Shown here: positions 1 to 11,600 of the stretch, piece after piece
Numbering within the stretch: position 1 is the stretch's first letter
How the letters are laid out: each line of letters starts with the position of its first letter
Source: Ifrita kowaldi
Lineage: Eukaryota; Chordata; Aves; Passeriformes; Cinclosomatidae
Assembly: GCA_013398055.1 (NCBI GenBank)
Contig: VZRS01007559.1
Coordinates: 1 to 64,000 of the forward strand
Direction: 5' to 3'
Length of the DNA: 64,000 nt
The notes under the pieces: generated by a model
What the model was told of the DNA's origin: nothing
Databases searched by the model: none
Seen by the model: the letters and a program-made list of their open reading frames with translations, nothing else
Translations under genes and position numbers: made by a program

Positions 1-190
1 CGCCCCCCGCCGCTTCCGCACGGCACCGCGCACGTGACGTGCCGGCACCCGGAAGCGCGGCTGGGGAAGGGCGGGGAAACCTTAAAGGAGCCGCGCCCCG
101 GGTTTGTGTGAGGGGATGTTTAATTCCTCGTTGCCCGCGGGGCTGAGCCTGCCCGGAGGGGCGAGGAGCCGGCACACAGCGCCCCTGCTT
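1..190. promoter_or_regulatory. CpG-rich promoter-like island at left edge
   Basis: The sequence is very GC- and CpG-rich, unlike the AT-rich DNA to its right, and the island may extend beyond the left edge. It holds a combined E-box/CRE string CACGTGACGT at 31-40 and two ETS cores in opposite orientation (CGGAAG on minus at 13-18, CCGGAAG on plus at 49-55). No TATA box is seen. This composition is typical of housekeeping, often bidirectional, promoters. In mammals UVSSA lies just downstream of MAEA in the same orientation, so this could be the 5' end of UVSSA reading leftwards out of the window. That is inference from synteny; no UVSSA coding sequence is visible. Confidence 0.55.
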
Positions 191-665
191 ATCACAGAAT
201 CAATTAGACCTCCGAGATCATCGAGTCCGACCTATGACCAAACACCACCGCTTAAGTCTTTCCTTAAACACCTCCACGGACGGTGACTCCGCCATCTCCC
301 TGGGCAGCCCGTTCCAATGTCTAATCATCCTTTCTGTGAAGAAATTCCTCCTAATGTCCAACCTAAACCTCCCCTGGCGCACCTTGAAGCTGTCCTCTCG
401 TCCTGTCGCTGGTTTCCTGGGAGCAGAGCCCGACCCCCGCCTGGCCCCCGCCTCTTGGTCGGGCATTGTAGAGAGCGACAAGGTCCCCGCTGAGCCTCCT
501 CTTCTCCAGGCTAAACACCCCCAGCCCCCTCAGCTGCTCCTCACAGCTCCAGACCCTTCCCCAGCTCTGTTGGTGTCTGGACACGCTCCAGCACCTCAGG
601 GTCCTTCTTGTCATGAGGGACCCAACACTGGACGCTGCTGCGCCACCACAGAAGTGTCCCTGTGC
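191..665 (-). mobile_element. CR1 LINE fragment, 3' end
   Basis: The left end reads as the reverse complement of the CR1 3' terminus (ATCACAGAATCA, then a stretch matching 'gatgatcttagaggtc'). Minus-strand translation at 218-481 contains the characteristic C-terminal CR1 pol tail, including RFRLDIRRNFFTE, HWNGLPRE and SVEVFKERL. The right end is approximate, where recognisable CR1 'gggacccaacactgga' sequence fades out. The copy is 5'-truncated, as is usual for CR1. It lies between the promoter-like island and the start of the duplicated unit at 673. Confidence 0.85.
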
Positions 666-672
666 AATACCC

Positions 673-3016
673 CACAGGTCTGGTTCAGTTATGGGACATG
701 GTGAGACTGCCCTGGATTCACTGCTGGCAGAACCTGACCGCGTGCAGTTCTGGGTGCTCAATTAGAAGTGCTCTACAGACCTCCAACTCTGAAAATGCTG
801 CTTAACCACTGGGAATAAACAAGACCTTGCAGGTGCCCGCTTTAAACATCCTAAAGAAGGAAGACATCTAAAACATCTGTTGCCATTTGAAAATGCTGTC
901 AGCTAATTGACAGGTATTTCCATTAACCCACAGTTAAGGCATGTGTTGGAATCGATTTATGTGGATTGGTGTTGCAGCTCTGTCTGCTGGCTCCTGTGAT
1001 CAGGAAAGATGGCACAGGACACTTTTCACTAGAAATGGGCTCATGTCATCAACCAGATTTACTGCAGTAAATGAATACATACATTCTGCAGTGGCTCTGC
1101 TATTTCTGACTCAATACTCAATACCAATGACATCCTACTTTTTAATAATGTTTCTCCTTTCCCCATCGCCTTTCATCAAGTACAGTGCATTTCCATGTGA
1201 AAGTCACACAGAGTGGCAGAGCTAAAGTTTAGATCAGTTTACTCTTTCACTGTTTATAATTTTTCTATTTCTTTTCTTCATTTGATTGAAAGTGCCTCAA
1301 CAACTGCTTTCTGTTAGGGCATGACTTGCAAAAGGAGCATTGCTGTGCTATCTGGAAGCAGAATTTCAAAATGAGCCTCAAGCAACAAACTTACCATCTA
1401 CAAAGGCACTGATTTCATACTCTTGCATAATGTTTAAAGAAATCCCTGCAAGGAGCCATATGGTTTTGCAAAAATCAGTTGCTGAATGAATGAATGAATG
1501 CTGAGTTGCGTAACTCATTCATGATAGTCCCTTAGGCAAATCCCAGTGAGAGCTAGGCTATTTATTTATTTATTAAAATCAAAGACAGTTACATAAAATT
1601 GTGTTGCCTTAAGTTGCTGAGTCTCCTTTTCCCTTCTGCTTTTTAATGAACATGGCAAATACCCAACATTCAATCATCTCCATACTCTCTTCATCTGGAC
1701 CAGCCTGATAAAAGGCTGAAGAGAGCCAGAACACTGAAGAATTCATTCAGCTGCAAAAGTCACAGACCTCTGCACCTGCACTGATTTTCCCCAGCTGGTC
1801 TGGGCTGTTCCATGGAGGGACACCGTGAAGTGCAGAGGCAGAGCTGAACACCACCTGATACCCCTTCAGAGCCTCAGAGTTCAACTGTTGTTTACACCTG
1901 GTTTCAGCAAAGCGTGAGTCTGCAGCTTCGTGTTATGTGGATTGTTGAATTAAGGAGTTGCATTTCTTATGTCTGTACTGGTGAGCAATGTGGTGGCACT
2001 GTGTGAGTTCTCCAAAGTGAGTTGACACCTTGCAGGGGCACAGACTCTTCCAGGAACACCGTCCTGTCCACCACCTCTCCAGGATACCCAACACTGTCAT
2101 CATTGGCAGGAGGCATTTGCAATGGGAATGTTCTCCTATAAGGAAGGTATCTCCAGACAGGACCAGTTGTTCCATCCAGAGGTCATCTTCAGTTGGTCCA
2201 GTACCTTTGGCCAGACACATAGGCAAAGAAAAACTCCGGAATTTTGTCCACTGACAATGATTTGGGTCTGGGTGTTCTTACACTAAAGAAGAACCTTTTG
2301 TTCCATCACAAATTTAGAAGGTCAAACTGATGGCTCTAGGAAGGGTTATGTCAGACTTTGTGCAATACTAAATTATCTGGTTTAGTATTCTTATAAAAGA
2401 AACATCTCAGTAGCAGACAGTTCCAACATTTTACTAGATGGTTCTTTGCCAAGGGTTGCTTTCCAGCTTTTCAATAAAGGAGAATGTCAGTCAAAAAGAA
2501 TTCCCCCCTCCCCAACTTACAAAATAGCTGTATTCAGCTTAATGACATGAAATTAAAAAGGAGGATTTCTTTTCCTGCCAAAACGGAACTTGGGCAAAAA
2601 ACGCTTCCCTACAAATAACTTGGAGTTAAAATAACTTTGGTTTCAGGTCTGAAGATACAGAAACACAATAAACACTGATATTAAATTGTCACAGAGTTTG
2701 TGCCAATTGGGTTGTAAAGAAAATGACCTTCTATGTGAGTTGCATAGATGCTGAACCACCAGTTTAATTAGAGCAAAAGGGTGACAGATATTTCAAAGCT
2801 CTGAACTACCTTGTAAGAGGTAAAGACTGTATTTAAACAGATGTTCTCAAAGGGGAAATAGCCTATTCATTAAACCATCAATAATACAAGGCCAAAGGTA
2901 CTTGGTGACCTCCTCTAATTATGTGAAATAGTGACTGTGACAACACTTCAGCCTACTGTAACATTTTATAATTCTGTCATAGGAGGAGATGAATGAACCT
3001 GCTCTGTGTGGCCTGG
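673..3016. repeat. 2,344-bp duplicated unit, copy 1
   Basis: This block recurs at 3018-5361 at a constant offset of 2,345 bases, separated by a single N at 3017. I saw only two differences: 2766 A versus 5111 G, and 2779 G versus 5124 A. No indels were noticed. The unit has no recognisable gene. It contains a short GAAT tandem repeat (1484-1500, again at 3829-3845) and otherwise unique-looking AT-rich sequence. Identical small ORFs appear in both copies and have no recognisable family. The single N at the junction suggests an assembly gap joining two alleles rather than a genomic tandem duplication. Confidence 0.95.
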
Positions 3017-3017
3017 N
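3017..3017. other. Single-N assembly junction
   Basis: One ambiguous base sits exactly between the end of copy 1 (gcctgg) and the restart of the unit (cacaggtctgg). It marks a gap or scaffolding join. Confidence 0.95.
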
Positions 3018-5361
3018 CACAGGTCTGGTTCAGTTATGGGACATGGTGAGACTGCCCTGGATTCACTGCTGGCAGAACCTGACCGCGTGCAGTTCTGGGT
3101 GCTCAATTAGAAGTGCTCTACAGACCTCCAACTCTGAAAATGCTGCTTAACCACTGGGAATAAACAAGACCTTGCAGGTGCCCGCTTTAAACATCCTAAA
3201 GAAGGAAGACATCTAAAACATCTGTTGCCATTTGAAAATGCTGTCAGCTAATTGACAGGTATTTCCATTAACCCACAGTTAAGGCATGTGTTGGAATCGA
3301 TTTATGTGGATTGGTGTTGCAGCTCTGTCTGCTGGCTCCTGTGATCAGGAAAGATGGCACAGGACACTTTTCACTAGAAATGGGCTCATGTCATCAACCA
3401 GATTTACTGCAGTAAATGAATACATACATTCTGCAGTGGCTCTGCTATTTCTGACTCAATACTCAATACCAATGACATCCTACTTTTTAATAATGTTTCT
3501 CCTTTCCCCATCGCCTTTCATCAAGTACAGTGCATTTCCATGTGAAAGTCACACAGAGTGGCAGAGCTAAAGTTTAGATCAGTTTACTCTTTCACTGTTT
3601 ATAATTTTTCTATTTCTTTTCTTCATTTGATTGAAAGTGCCTCAACAACTGCTTTCTGTTAGGGCATGACTTGCAAAAGGAGCATTGCTGTGCTATCTGG
3701 AAGCAGAATTTCAAAATGAGCCTCAAGCAACAAACTTACCATCTACAAAGGCACTGATTTCATACTCTTGCATAATGTTTAAAGAAATCCCTGCAAGGAG
3801 CCATATGGTTTTGCAAAAATCAGTTGCTGAATGAATGAATGAATGCTGAGTTGCGTAACTCATTCATGATAGTCCCTTAGGCAAATCCCAGTGAGAGCTA
3901 GGCTATTTATTTATTTATTAAAATCAAAGACAGTTACATAAAATTGTGTTGCCTTAAGTTGCTGAGTCTCCTTTTCCCTTCTGCTTTTTAATGAACATGG
4001 CAAATACCCAACATTCAATCATCTCCATACTCTCTTCATCTGGACCAGCCTGATAAAAGGCTGAAGAGAGCCAGAACACTGAAGAATTCATTCAGCTGCA
4101 AAAGTCACAGACCTCTGCACCTGCACTGATTTTCCCCAGCTGGTCTGGGCTGTTCCATGGAGGGACACCGTGAAGTGCAGAGGCAGAGCTGAACACCACC
4201 TGATACCCCTTCAGAGCCTCAGAGTTCAACTGTTGTTTACACCTGGTTTCAGCAAAGCGTGAGTCTGCAGCTTCGTGTTATGTGGATTGTTGAATTAAGG
4301 AGTTGCATTTCTTATGTCTGTACTGGTGAGCAATGTGGTGGCACTGTGTGAGTTCTCCAAAGTGAGTTGACACCTTGCAGGGGCACAGACTCTTCCAGGA
4401 ACACCGTCCTGTCCACCACCTCTCCAGGATACCCAACACTGTCATCATTGGCAGGAGGCATTTGCAATGGGAATGTTCTCCTATAAGGAAGGTATCTCCA
4501 GACAGGACCAGTTGTTCCATCCAGAGGTCATCTTCAGTTGGTCCAGTACCTTTGGCCAGACACATAGGCAAAGAAAAACTCCGGAATTTTGTCCACTGAC
4601 AATGATTTGGGTCTGGGTGTTCTTACACTAAAGAAGAACCTTTTGTTCCATCACAAATTTAGAAGGTCAAACTGATGGCTCTAGGAAGGGTTATGTCAGA
4701 CTTTGTGCAATACTAAATTATCTGGTTTAGTATTCTTATAAAAGAAACATCTCAGTAGCAGACAGTTCCAACATTTTACTAGATGGTTCTTTGCCAAGGG
4801 TTGCTTTCCAGCTTTTCAATAAAGGAGAATGTCAGTCAAAAAGAATTCCCCCCTCCCCAACTTACAAAATAGCTGTATTCAGCTTAATGACATGAAATTA
4901 AAAAGGAGGATTTCTTTTCCTGCCAAAACGGAACTTGGGCAAAAAACGCTTCCCTACAAATAACTTGGAGTTAAAATAACTTTGGTTTCAGGTCTGAAGA
5001 TACAGAAACACAATAAACACTGATATTAAATTGTCACAGAGTTTGTGCCAATTGGGTTGTAAAGAAAATGACCTTCTATGTGAGTTGCATAGATGCTGAA
5101 CCACCAGTTTGATTAGAGCAAAAAGGTGACAGATATTTCAAAGCTCTGAACTACCTTGTAAGAGGTAAAGACTGTATTTAAACAGATGTTCTCAAAGGGG
5201 AAATAGCCTATTCATTAAACCATCAATAATACAAGGCCAAAGGTACTTGGTGACCTCCTCTAATTATGTGAAATAGTGACTGTGACAACACTTCAGCCTA
5301 CTGTAACATTTTATAATTCTGTCATAGGAGGAGATGAATGAACCTGCTCTGTGTGGCCTGG
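3018..5361. repeat. 2,344-bp duplicated unit, copy 2
   Basis: Near-identical second copy of 673-3016. It continues without a break into unique sequence at 5362 (atcactaattaaa), so the correct single-copy path is probably 672, one unit, then 5362. Confidence 0.95.
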
Positions 5362-5440
5362 ATCACTAATTAAATACCCACCTGTGAGTTGGATGATGCA
5401 GCAATGGCTGTAGGAGAACCGTCACCAGTCAAGGAGCACC

Positions 5441-5510
5441 TTCCTACACATAGCTTGTATTCATGTCTAGAATAATTCCTACACATAGATTGTATTCATG
5501 TCTAGAATAA
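5441..5510. repeat. 35-bp tandem duplication, 2 copies
   Basis: Units 5441-5475 and 5476-5510 both begin TTCCTACACATAG and end GTCTAGAATAA. They differ at one base, C at 5454 versus A at 5489. Confidence 0.95.
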
Positions 5511-7732
5511 TTTTTTTAAATGACCCTACAGCAATTCCTGAAACTGCATACCAAGGTGGACACACTTGATTAGTATCAGTGAGGGTAAATACTTTTTTCC
5601 TTCACTGGAATATGTGTGCAGAGTCAAACTGGAGCTTAATGAGCATTTTTCTGTGTTAGACAATATATATCCACATGAGGAGTTAACATTTCTACATGAA
5701 TGCACCCAAAGAAGACTAAGGCACACCCCACTGCACTGCACAAGGGTGTCTTTGGGGGTCAGGGGGATACCAGCCTTTAAGGCAGGACTTAGATCAGGTG
5801 GTGCACAAAAGGGGGAGCTTGAAGGTTGTTAACATGTAGGAAAGGAGACTGCAGAGACCCCCAAGGCTGCCGAAAGAGGAAATCCAGCCCAAATTCTGCA
5901 TGAAGACCCTCTGATGCTAAATCATACAGAGACAGAAATGGCACTTTCCTGCATGTGTAAAAACTGCTTTCAAACATCTGGTGTTAGAAATTTCTTAAAC
6001 AACCTAAAGAGACTGGTTTGGGTGTCACATTGACTCACTGATGGTACTGTTTCGAAGGTCCTCCTGCCTGATGGATGCCTGAGCTGTCCCATCCTTGGAA
6101 AGCCACGGGCTGTAGTAGAACTGCAGTCACTCAAGCTGGTTTCTCCAAATGAGAGACTGCGTGGAGCTGTGGCTCAGATACCCAAATTAATTCCTTTTTT
6201 CTTTATTTTCCAAGGATGTGGGAAGGAGAGAACTGCTCTGAAGCAGCTAAAAGTTGCAGATCTGCCTTTGGTTAGATGGGAGTGAAGTCCACTCCCGATG
6301 AGAAACTGCTGTTGCCGTTTCAGACACGGGTGGGTGCCAGGTCTGTGTGTGTCCCACAGCCTTCACACACCACTACACAAGCACGGTCTGGTCTGGGGTT
6401 TTCCATTGCAGATTCCTCTGTCCTGTTCACACACTGGGCAGGTAGGACCCACTGTGCCACTGCAGTCACTCGCTCACAGGAGCGAGTCCTCAGTCCTCCA
6501 TTAAATCCACTGCATTCCCTCAGCACCAGGACAGTGCCCAAGTGAGCCTGCTCTCAGCCTTCAGCCCTGCTCGGCATTTCCATCATCTTTTATTTGCAGT
6601 GAGCAAGAAAGCCTCATGGATCAAAATGAGCTTTTCCAGGGAATTTCTGTTACTGTGATGATAAAAGAACACCTTGTCTCTATGAGGAGATTAGTTATAC
6701 AGGTCAGCTTTTGCAGGCAGGAGGAAAGTCCCTGGGTTGAAGAGATTATGAGGTAGTTGGGACAAAAATAGAGTGCAAAGACAACAGTTTGAGAGGGAAG
6801 GAAATATTGAAATATAACTAAAAGGAAGAAGAAAGTGTCTTGAAAAGAAGGAGGTAGCAAGTGTTGTGAAGCGTCTGTAGCTGTTTATTTATGCTTTTAA
6901 GGAGGTGTGTTGTACTTCCGTGGCTCAATTTCTAAGCTGGAGCAAAATGGGAAAATACTCATATTTCATGTATTTGGACCCCTTTGCATGGTCTCAGTTT
7001 CTGCAGCAAGTGCATCACAACAGTTCCACTGACCAATATTCTTTTATATTTAGCACTACTAGGATTCCTAAATGTTTCACAAACTTTTAGGCAATTGACC
7101 CTCAGTATAGCGTGGAATAAGACTTGTAGGTCCAGTCAACACGTATGACGAGTATGATCCCATCCCTTGAGCAGCAGCGCCTCCAACAGGGTGATCTCAG
7201 CGGTGTTACTCATGCAGCCACCCCTATTCTGTGTTTCAGCTTGTCTCACGTGAGTGCTAAAAGGCCTCTTAAATGAATTATTGCTACTTTTCCTCTTTGC
7301 ACAAGTCATAGTGGCGAGATTATATCAAATACTGAAAAAGCAGTATTTCTGGTGAACATTCCTCGGTAAACTGTACGCAAAATTCTCTTGATATCCTTGA
7401 CATCCAGTTCTGCTCCAGGTCATGGAACTTGAATTCTACCGAAGTTTTGGGATTTATTTTTTTGAAATGTAAACAGAACTGGCAGTCAGTAGTTTCAAGT
7501 GGACAAGCTATATTTGTAGGGATAGTAGAGGAAACTGCACTGCCAGCACTGGTCTGAGCTGGGTGACTGTGACAGCCTTCGCTCAGCTGAAATCACAGAA
7601 AATACTCTGTCATTGCCTTTGTCACCACATTCCTGATGGCCACGAGATGCACAGCCCCTGAGAGACACAGCCTCCTGATTGCTGAGGGGGAAAAGTTCTA
7701 AATCTATTTAGAAAGTGTTTTATTTATTTAAT

Positions 7733-7786
7733 AAAAAACCCCAAAATACCCCAACAAACAAAACCAACAAAAACCAAAAAAAACCC
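7733..7786. repeat. A/C-rich low-complexity run
   Basis: The run consists of A-tracts alternating with CC/CCC (aaaaaaccccaaaatacccc type) and has no coding content. On the minus strand it would be G/T-rich. Confidence 0.8.
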
Positions 7787-8039
7787 ATAAAGGTACATCT
7801 TTTTTAGGGAAAAAAATATAGTATTTGTTGAGCTCACAGAGCTATGAGAAATATACTTTTCAGATAAGTACATTTTGAAATGAGAATAAAAATGAAATTT
7901 ATACAGAGGCATAAAGTACTTTTAAGATGAGTTTGTTTGCAGATAAGAGTAAAAATGGACATTATAAGGCTCTGAACTTTGTCACCCTTCACCACAAGTG
8001 TGCCTAGTGAATTACACACACCATAAACTATTTATTTCC

Positions 8040-8335
8040 CCCTGCAGGAGCAGCCCGGGGCATTTCTGCCGGTGTAAAGCCACACGCGGGGGACCACTGG
8101 AGACGGGGCTCCAGCAGGAGGGCCTGGGAGGTTCGGGGAGCAGCCCCCGTGTCCCCCGGGTCCCCCGTGCCCCCGGGTCCCTGCCGGGGCTGCGGGGTCG
8201 GGGGCTGCCCTGGGCGCAGCCCCCAGCAGGTGGCAATGCAGGAACACCTGTAGCCCGCCCAGCCAGGCAAAGGCTGCGGCTGAAGACCGCTGTTCCTTGG
8301 GAAAAGCCCCGCCTTGGAAATCCTGCTCGGTGTTT
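8040..8335. other. GC-rich block of unknown role
   Basis: About 300 bp of sharply higher GC, bordered by AT-rich DNA on both sides. It includes an imperfect internal repeat of gtcccccggg type around 8150-8185 and moderate CpG content. Open frames here are probably by-products of GC-richness; none resembles a known domain. It could be a small CpG island for an unannotated transcript, a decayed repeat, or a GC-biased patch. Confidence 0.45.
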
Positions 8336-8490
8336 TCAGCATTAACTACAAATTGTTTTCACTGTCAGCGAGGTATTTTCTATTACATTGTTTTTAAACG
8401 GTAGGATCTGAGCTTACAGGCTTTGTAGCAGCAACCTGTGGCAATGGGGTGGATGTGCCAGATCCCAAACCTTAGGGGTCACCTGTGAAA

Positions 8491-8610
8491 GTCATGGAAT
8501 TATTTCTTTTGGGAAAGATTCCCAAGACCATCAAGTCCAACCATGGACCCAGCACTGTCAAGGCCACACGTGACAGAAATTTAAATGTGGCACGTTATAT
8601 TTCTCTGTAT
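8491..8610 (-). mobile_element. CR1 LINE 3'-end fragment, degraded
   Basis: The stretch containing 'agaccatcaagtccaacc', 'atggacccagcactgtcaag' and 'gccac' is the reverse complement of the common CR1 3' tail. The terminal octamer repeats are eroded and the upstream part is lost. Confidence 0.7.
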
Positions 8611-8612
8611 AT

Positions 8613-8628
8613 ACATACACACACACAC
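8613..8628. repeat. (AC)n microsatellite
   Basis: A short interrupted run of CA dinucleotides (acatacacacacacacac) abuts the degraded CR1 tail. Confidence 0.9.
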
Positions 8629-11600
8629 GTGGCATGCAATGTCTCTTAAGAACCCCACTCACAACCCTTTTTCCCACATTCTCGTGTTGCATCTTCCATC
8701 TCTGTGCAAGGCCACACTGTTTCCAAGCCAGGAATAAATCTTGAAACAGATCAGAACCTTTAAACATAATCACAGTCTCAGAATAAAATAGGTAAAGAAG
8801 AGATTTTATTTGAACAAAGCATTCCTGAGTATCACAGAATCATAGAAACTCATTTTAATGACAATTTAAAAGACAACATGTCTCTGAGAAAGCACTGAAG
8901 GTGGGGCATTCTCCAAGAAGAATGACTGTGCTTGTAGAAGGAAATGGATGGAGTAAACCAAAATATAGAAACAGAAAAATACAGAAACATTAAAAGTGTC
9001 TAGTGGCACACTTTGCCTTTTTTTCTGAACACACACACAAAAAACCCAGCTGAAACAAATAAAACCAACCACAACCCCCCAAAAAACCCCAACAAAAACA
9101 CCCCCTCCTCCCCAAACTCTGAAGCCAGTTAAAAAAAAATCAATATGGAAGATATTTGAGCTTGTTAAGAAATCAATGAGAAAAGTTTGCACCAAAAAGT
9201 TTCTGAAAAACCTCTTTTCCCTTCTTACTATAACTGTAAAACTTGCTCCTGGCAGAGAAGTGGCTCTTCCTTGAAAGGCCAGTGCTGGTGAACTGAAATC
9301 CCAACTGAGCTGCCAAAACATTGCCCTGGGCACCGTAACCACAGGTTGGTTTAAGTGGCTCCTGAGGAAGTGATGGAAATGCTGAGAGGTTCCCTTACAT
9401 GTGTGTGAACACAGTGTAACTTTACTTATTACAAGCAAGGAATCCAAATTATCTGCAAATTATCCTCTCATCTCCATATGCTTCTATCACTGCTTGGACT
9501 CTGTTTTAAATGGTGCAATAAAAACCTTAGGGAACAAAATTCATCTGATGCAGAAATACACTGCATTGTCTCTTCAAAAAGTATTACAGATCTTGAACTG
9601 CACAGGAATATTTTAACATCAATCCATATTCTGCATTTGCTGCTCAGAAAAGCAGCAGTTCTTGCTATTTCAGAACCACCAGCAAATTTCAAATATGTCT
9701 TTATTGTATGGAATCACACTGTTGGAACAGCAGGGTTAAACAGTTTCAGAGCAATAACAAAAAGCACTAAGTAGTTTAAGCTCCGTAAAATGTGTAAACA
9801 GCACAGTAAATACTAAAATAATAGGCATTTTATAAAGTTCTTTAAAAAATTCTGTGACATATAGGAAGGGTACAAGAACAAACAGCAGAAAAGAAATAGT
9901 TGCAATAGTGCCTATTAATAAAGATTTAAATCAGTTTTGATTATTATGAGGTAACTTATTCATAAAATAAAATTATCTTCGGGGGAAAAATATCACATTA
10001 AATAATTCTGAGTCTAGCAGTGAAAAACCCAAGAAACAAAAGATGAATTCAAACTGGAAACCAGGCACATATTTTACCAGTGAGGAAACAGATTCTCTGT
10101 GTCATGATGAAGTTTTTCTGACAGATGTGCTCGAACCAAACAGCCCTGGATTGTAAATAGTTTTGAGACTCGACATCCAAAATCAGGACACTGGAGATCC
10201 ATTGCCACTGGCTCTTTTGGAAGGCATTACATTACAGAGAAGAATTTTTACACAAAACAGACATGGCAGGACATGAAAATCCTGGTGACTCAGACAGGAA
10301 CTATTAGAGCAGGACCCTGGCTACTCGTGCTGTGGAGTTGTCAGTGGATCCTGGAGAGGAGACAGCACAGAGGGAGAGTGTTTTGCAAATAGAGTGTAAG
10401 AAAAAGGATATTATATCTCTTGAAGCATCCTTTAGTTAAAAGTGACTACTGGAAGTTTTCAAGAATATTCCAAATTTCAAGTCTCAATTACTTAAGGACA
10501 GAGAAGGGTGATAGGAATGTTCCTCTAATGGTGGGAGCAGTCCCTCTTACTGCTTGGAGCAGATGAAGCTGTGAGGTTGCATTTTTAATCTTTGGTATTT
10601 TAACAGAACTGATCCATACTGGTACGTTTAATGGGATTTGCACAAATCCAGGAACTTGTTCTACGAGACTTCATGTTTTAGCCCAGACCTTTTAGTATCT
10701 CTTCACCTGAGCATGATCTTCACCTACACCTTGAGGTGTAATTTTGCAACAATTTTTAAATAGCCACCCAAAGGTTCAGTGTTAGGTTCACTGGCCCAAG
10801 GATTCTTCTTGTCTTCTCCAGCCAAGACAAAACTGGCACCAGCCCTCTGATTTCTTTTCATGGTGTTCCTGGAAATCCAGGATGTGGAGGGAAAGAATTA
10901 AGACAAATACTTTATTCAGATAAAAATTTACTCCAGCATTTCACATCCTCAAACATAGAGATCACAGGGGATGTTATTTTTAGTTTCCCAATGCAAAGAA
11001 ACCAATCATTATCCTTTGCTAATTGGTTTAGAATAAGGGAGGTATTTCTGGATGCAGCAGCTACTAATCTTACTTTAGTGAGGAATTCTTAATTTTACCT
11101 CCTCAGAAGGTTCCATAGACACAGGGAATATGTTTTGGACAAGGGTAGGATAATTTCTCTCTTAACAGGGTAGGTGACATTCTTTCCAATTATTATAAAA
11201 GTTAGGTGTGTCAAAAGTCTGTTACTCACTGAAGAAGCAAAACAGCAATTCAGCTGTGGCCTCTGGGCTTTTCTCTATACCTGGTAGTTAAACTGAATCA
11301 TTAGCTGTCCTATAAAACCAGCACTCTGTTTATTCACTGTTTTTTCAAGTAGGATAATGCAGCACTGAAGCCAGATAGCTGGCAATGGATGTGACAGTGA
11401 CATTCAAAGAAAACAGATGCCACAAAGCCTGGATCATCAGAGGCTATGTATATCTGAGATCAACATTTGCAAAGTGCTGCTGGAAAAGAAAAGCCAACAG
11501 ATTTGCATCAGCAACATCAATTCTCATCTATTCTTCACTGTCTGACCATCTAACAAGATAGGATCACTCACTCGATGGTATTTGTCCCATTGCAGGGTTG

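Larger units (their letters stand above)
5362..8039. other. Intergenic sequence, no gene seen
   Basis: The stretch between the duplicated block and the GC-rich block holds no recognisable exon. It contains a 35-bp tandem duplication (5441-5510) and an A/C-rich low-complexity run (7733-7786). The remainder looks like unique AT-rich sequence. Short ORFs here have no recognisable family. Confidence 0.6.

Noticed and set aside
234..761. Overlapping 132- and 156-codon frames on both strands near the left end
   Set aside because: They are alternative frames through the CR1 fragment and its flanks. Only the 218-481 minus frame carries true CR1 pol-like text.
1933..2226. 97-codon minus-strand Cys/His-containing frame, repeated at 4278-4571
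   Set aside because: Its duplication comes from the N-joined block, not from gene amplification. Cys/His spacing fits no zinc-finger pattern I know and no splice context was found.
673..5361. Tandem gene duplication or segmental amplification
   Set aside because: Near-perfect identity with a single N exactly at the junction favours an assembly artefact. No gene lies in the unit.
7998..8345. 115-codon Arg/Pro/Gly-rich frame
   Set aside because: Several frames on both strands are open together here, which is a by-product of high GC. No domain is recognisable.
8866..9447. 193-codon minus-strand open frame
   Set aside because: Its middle is the translation of the A/C-rich low-complexity run at 9029-9117 (Gly/Val/Phe-rich). 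There is no family resemblance, so it is probably fortuitous.
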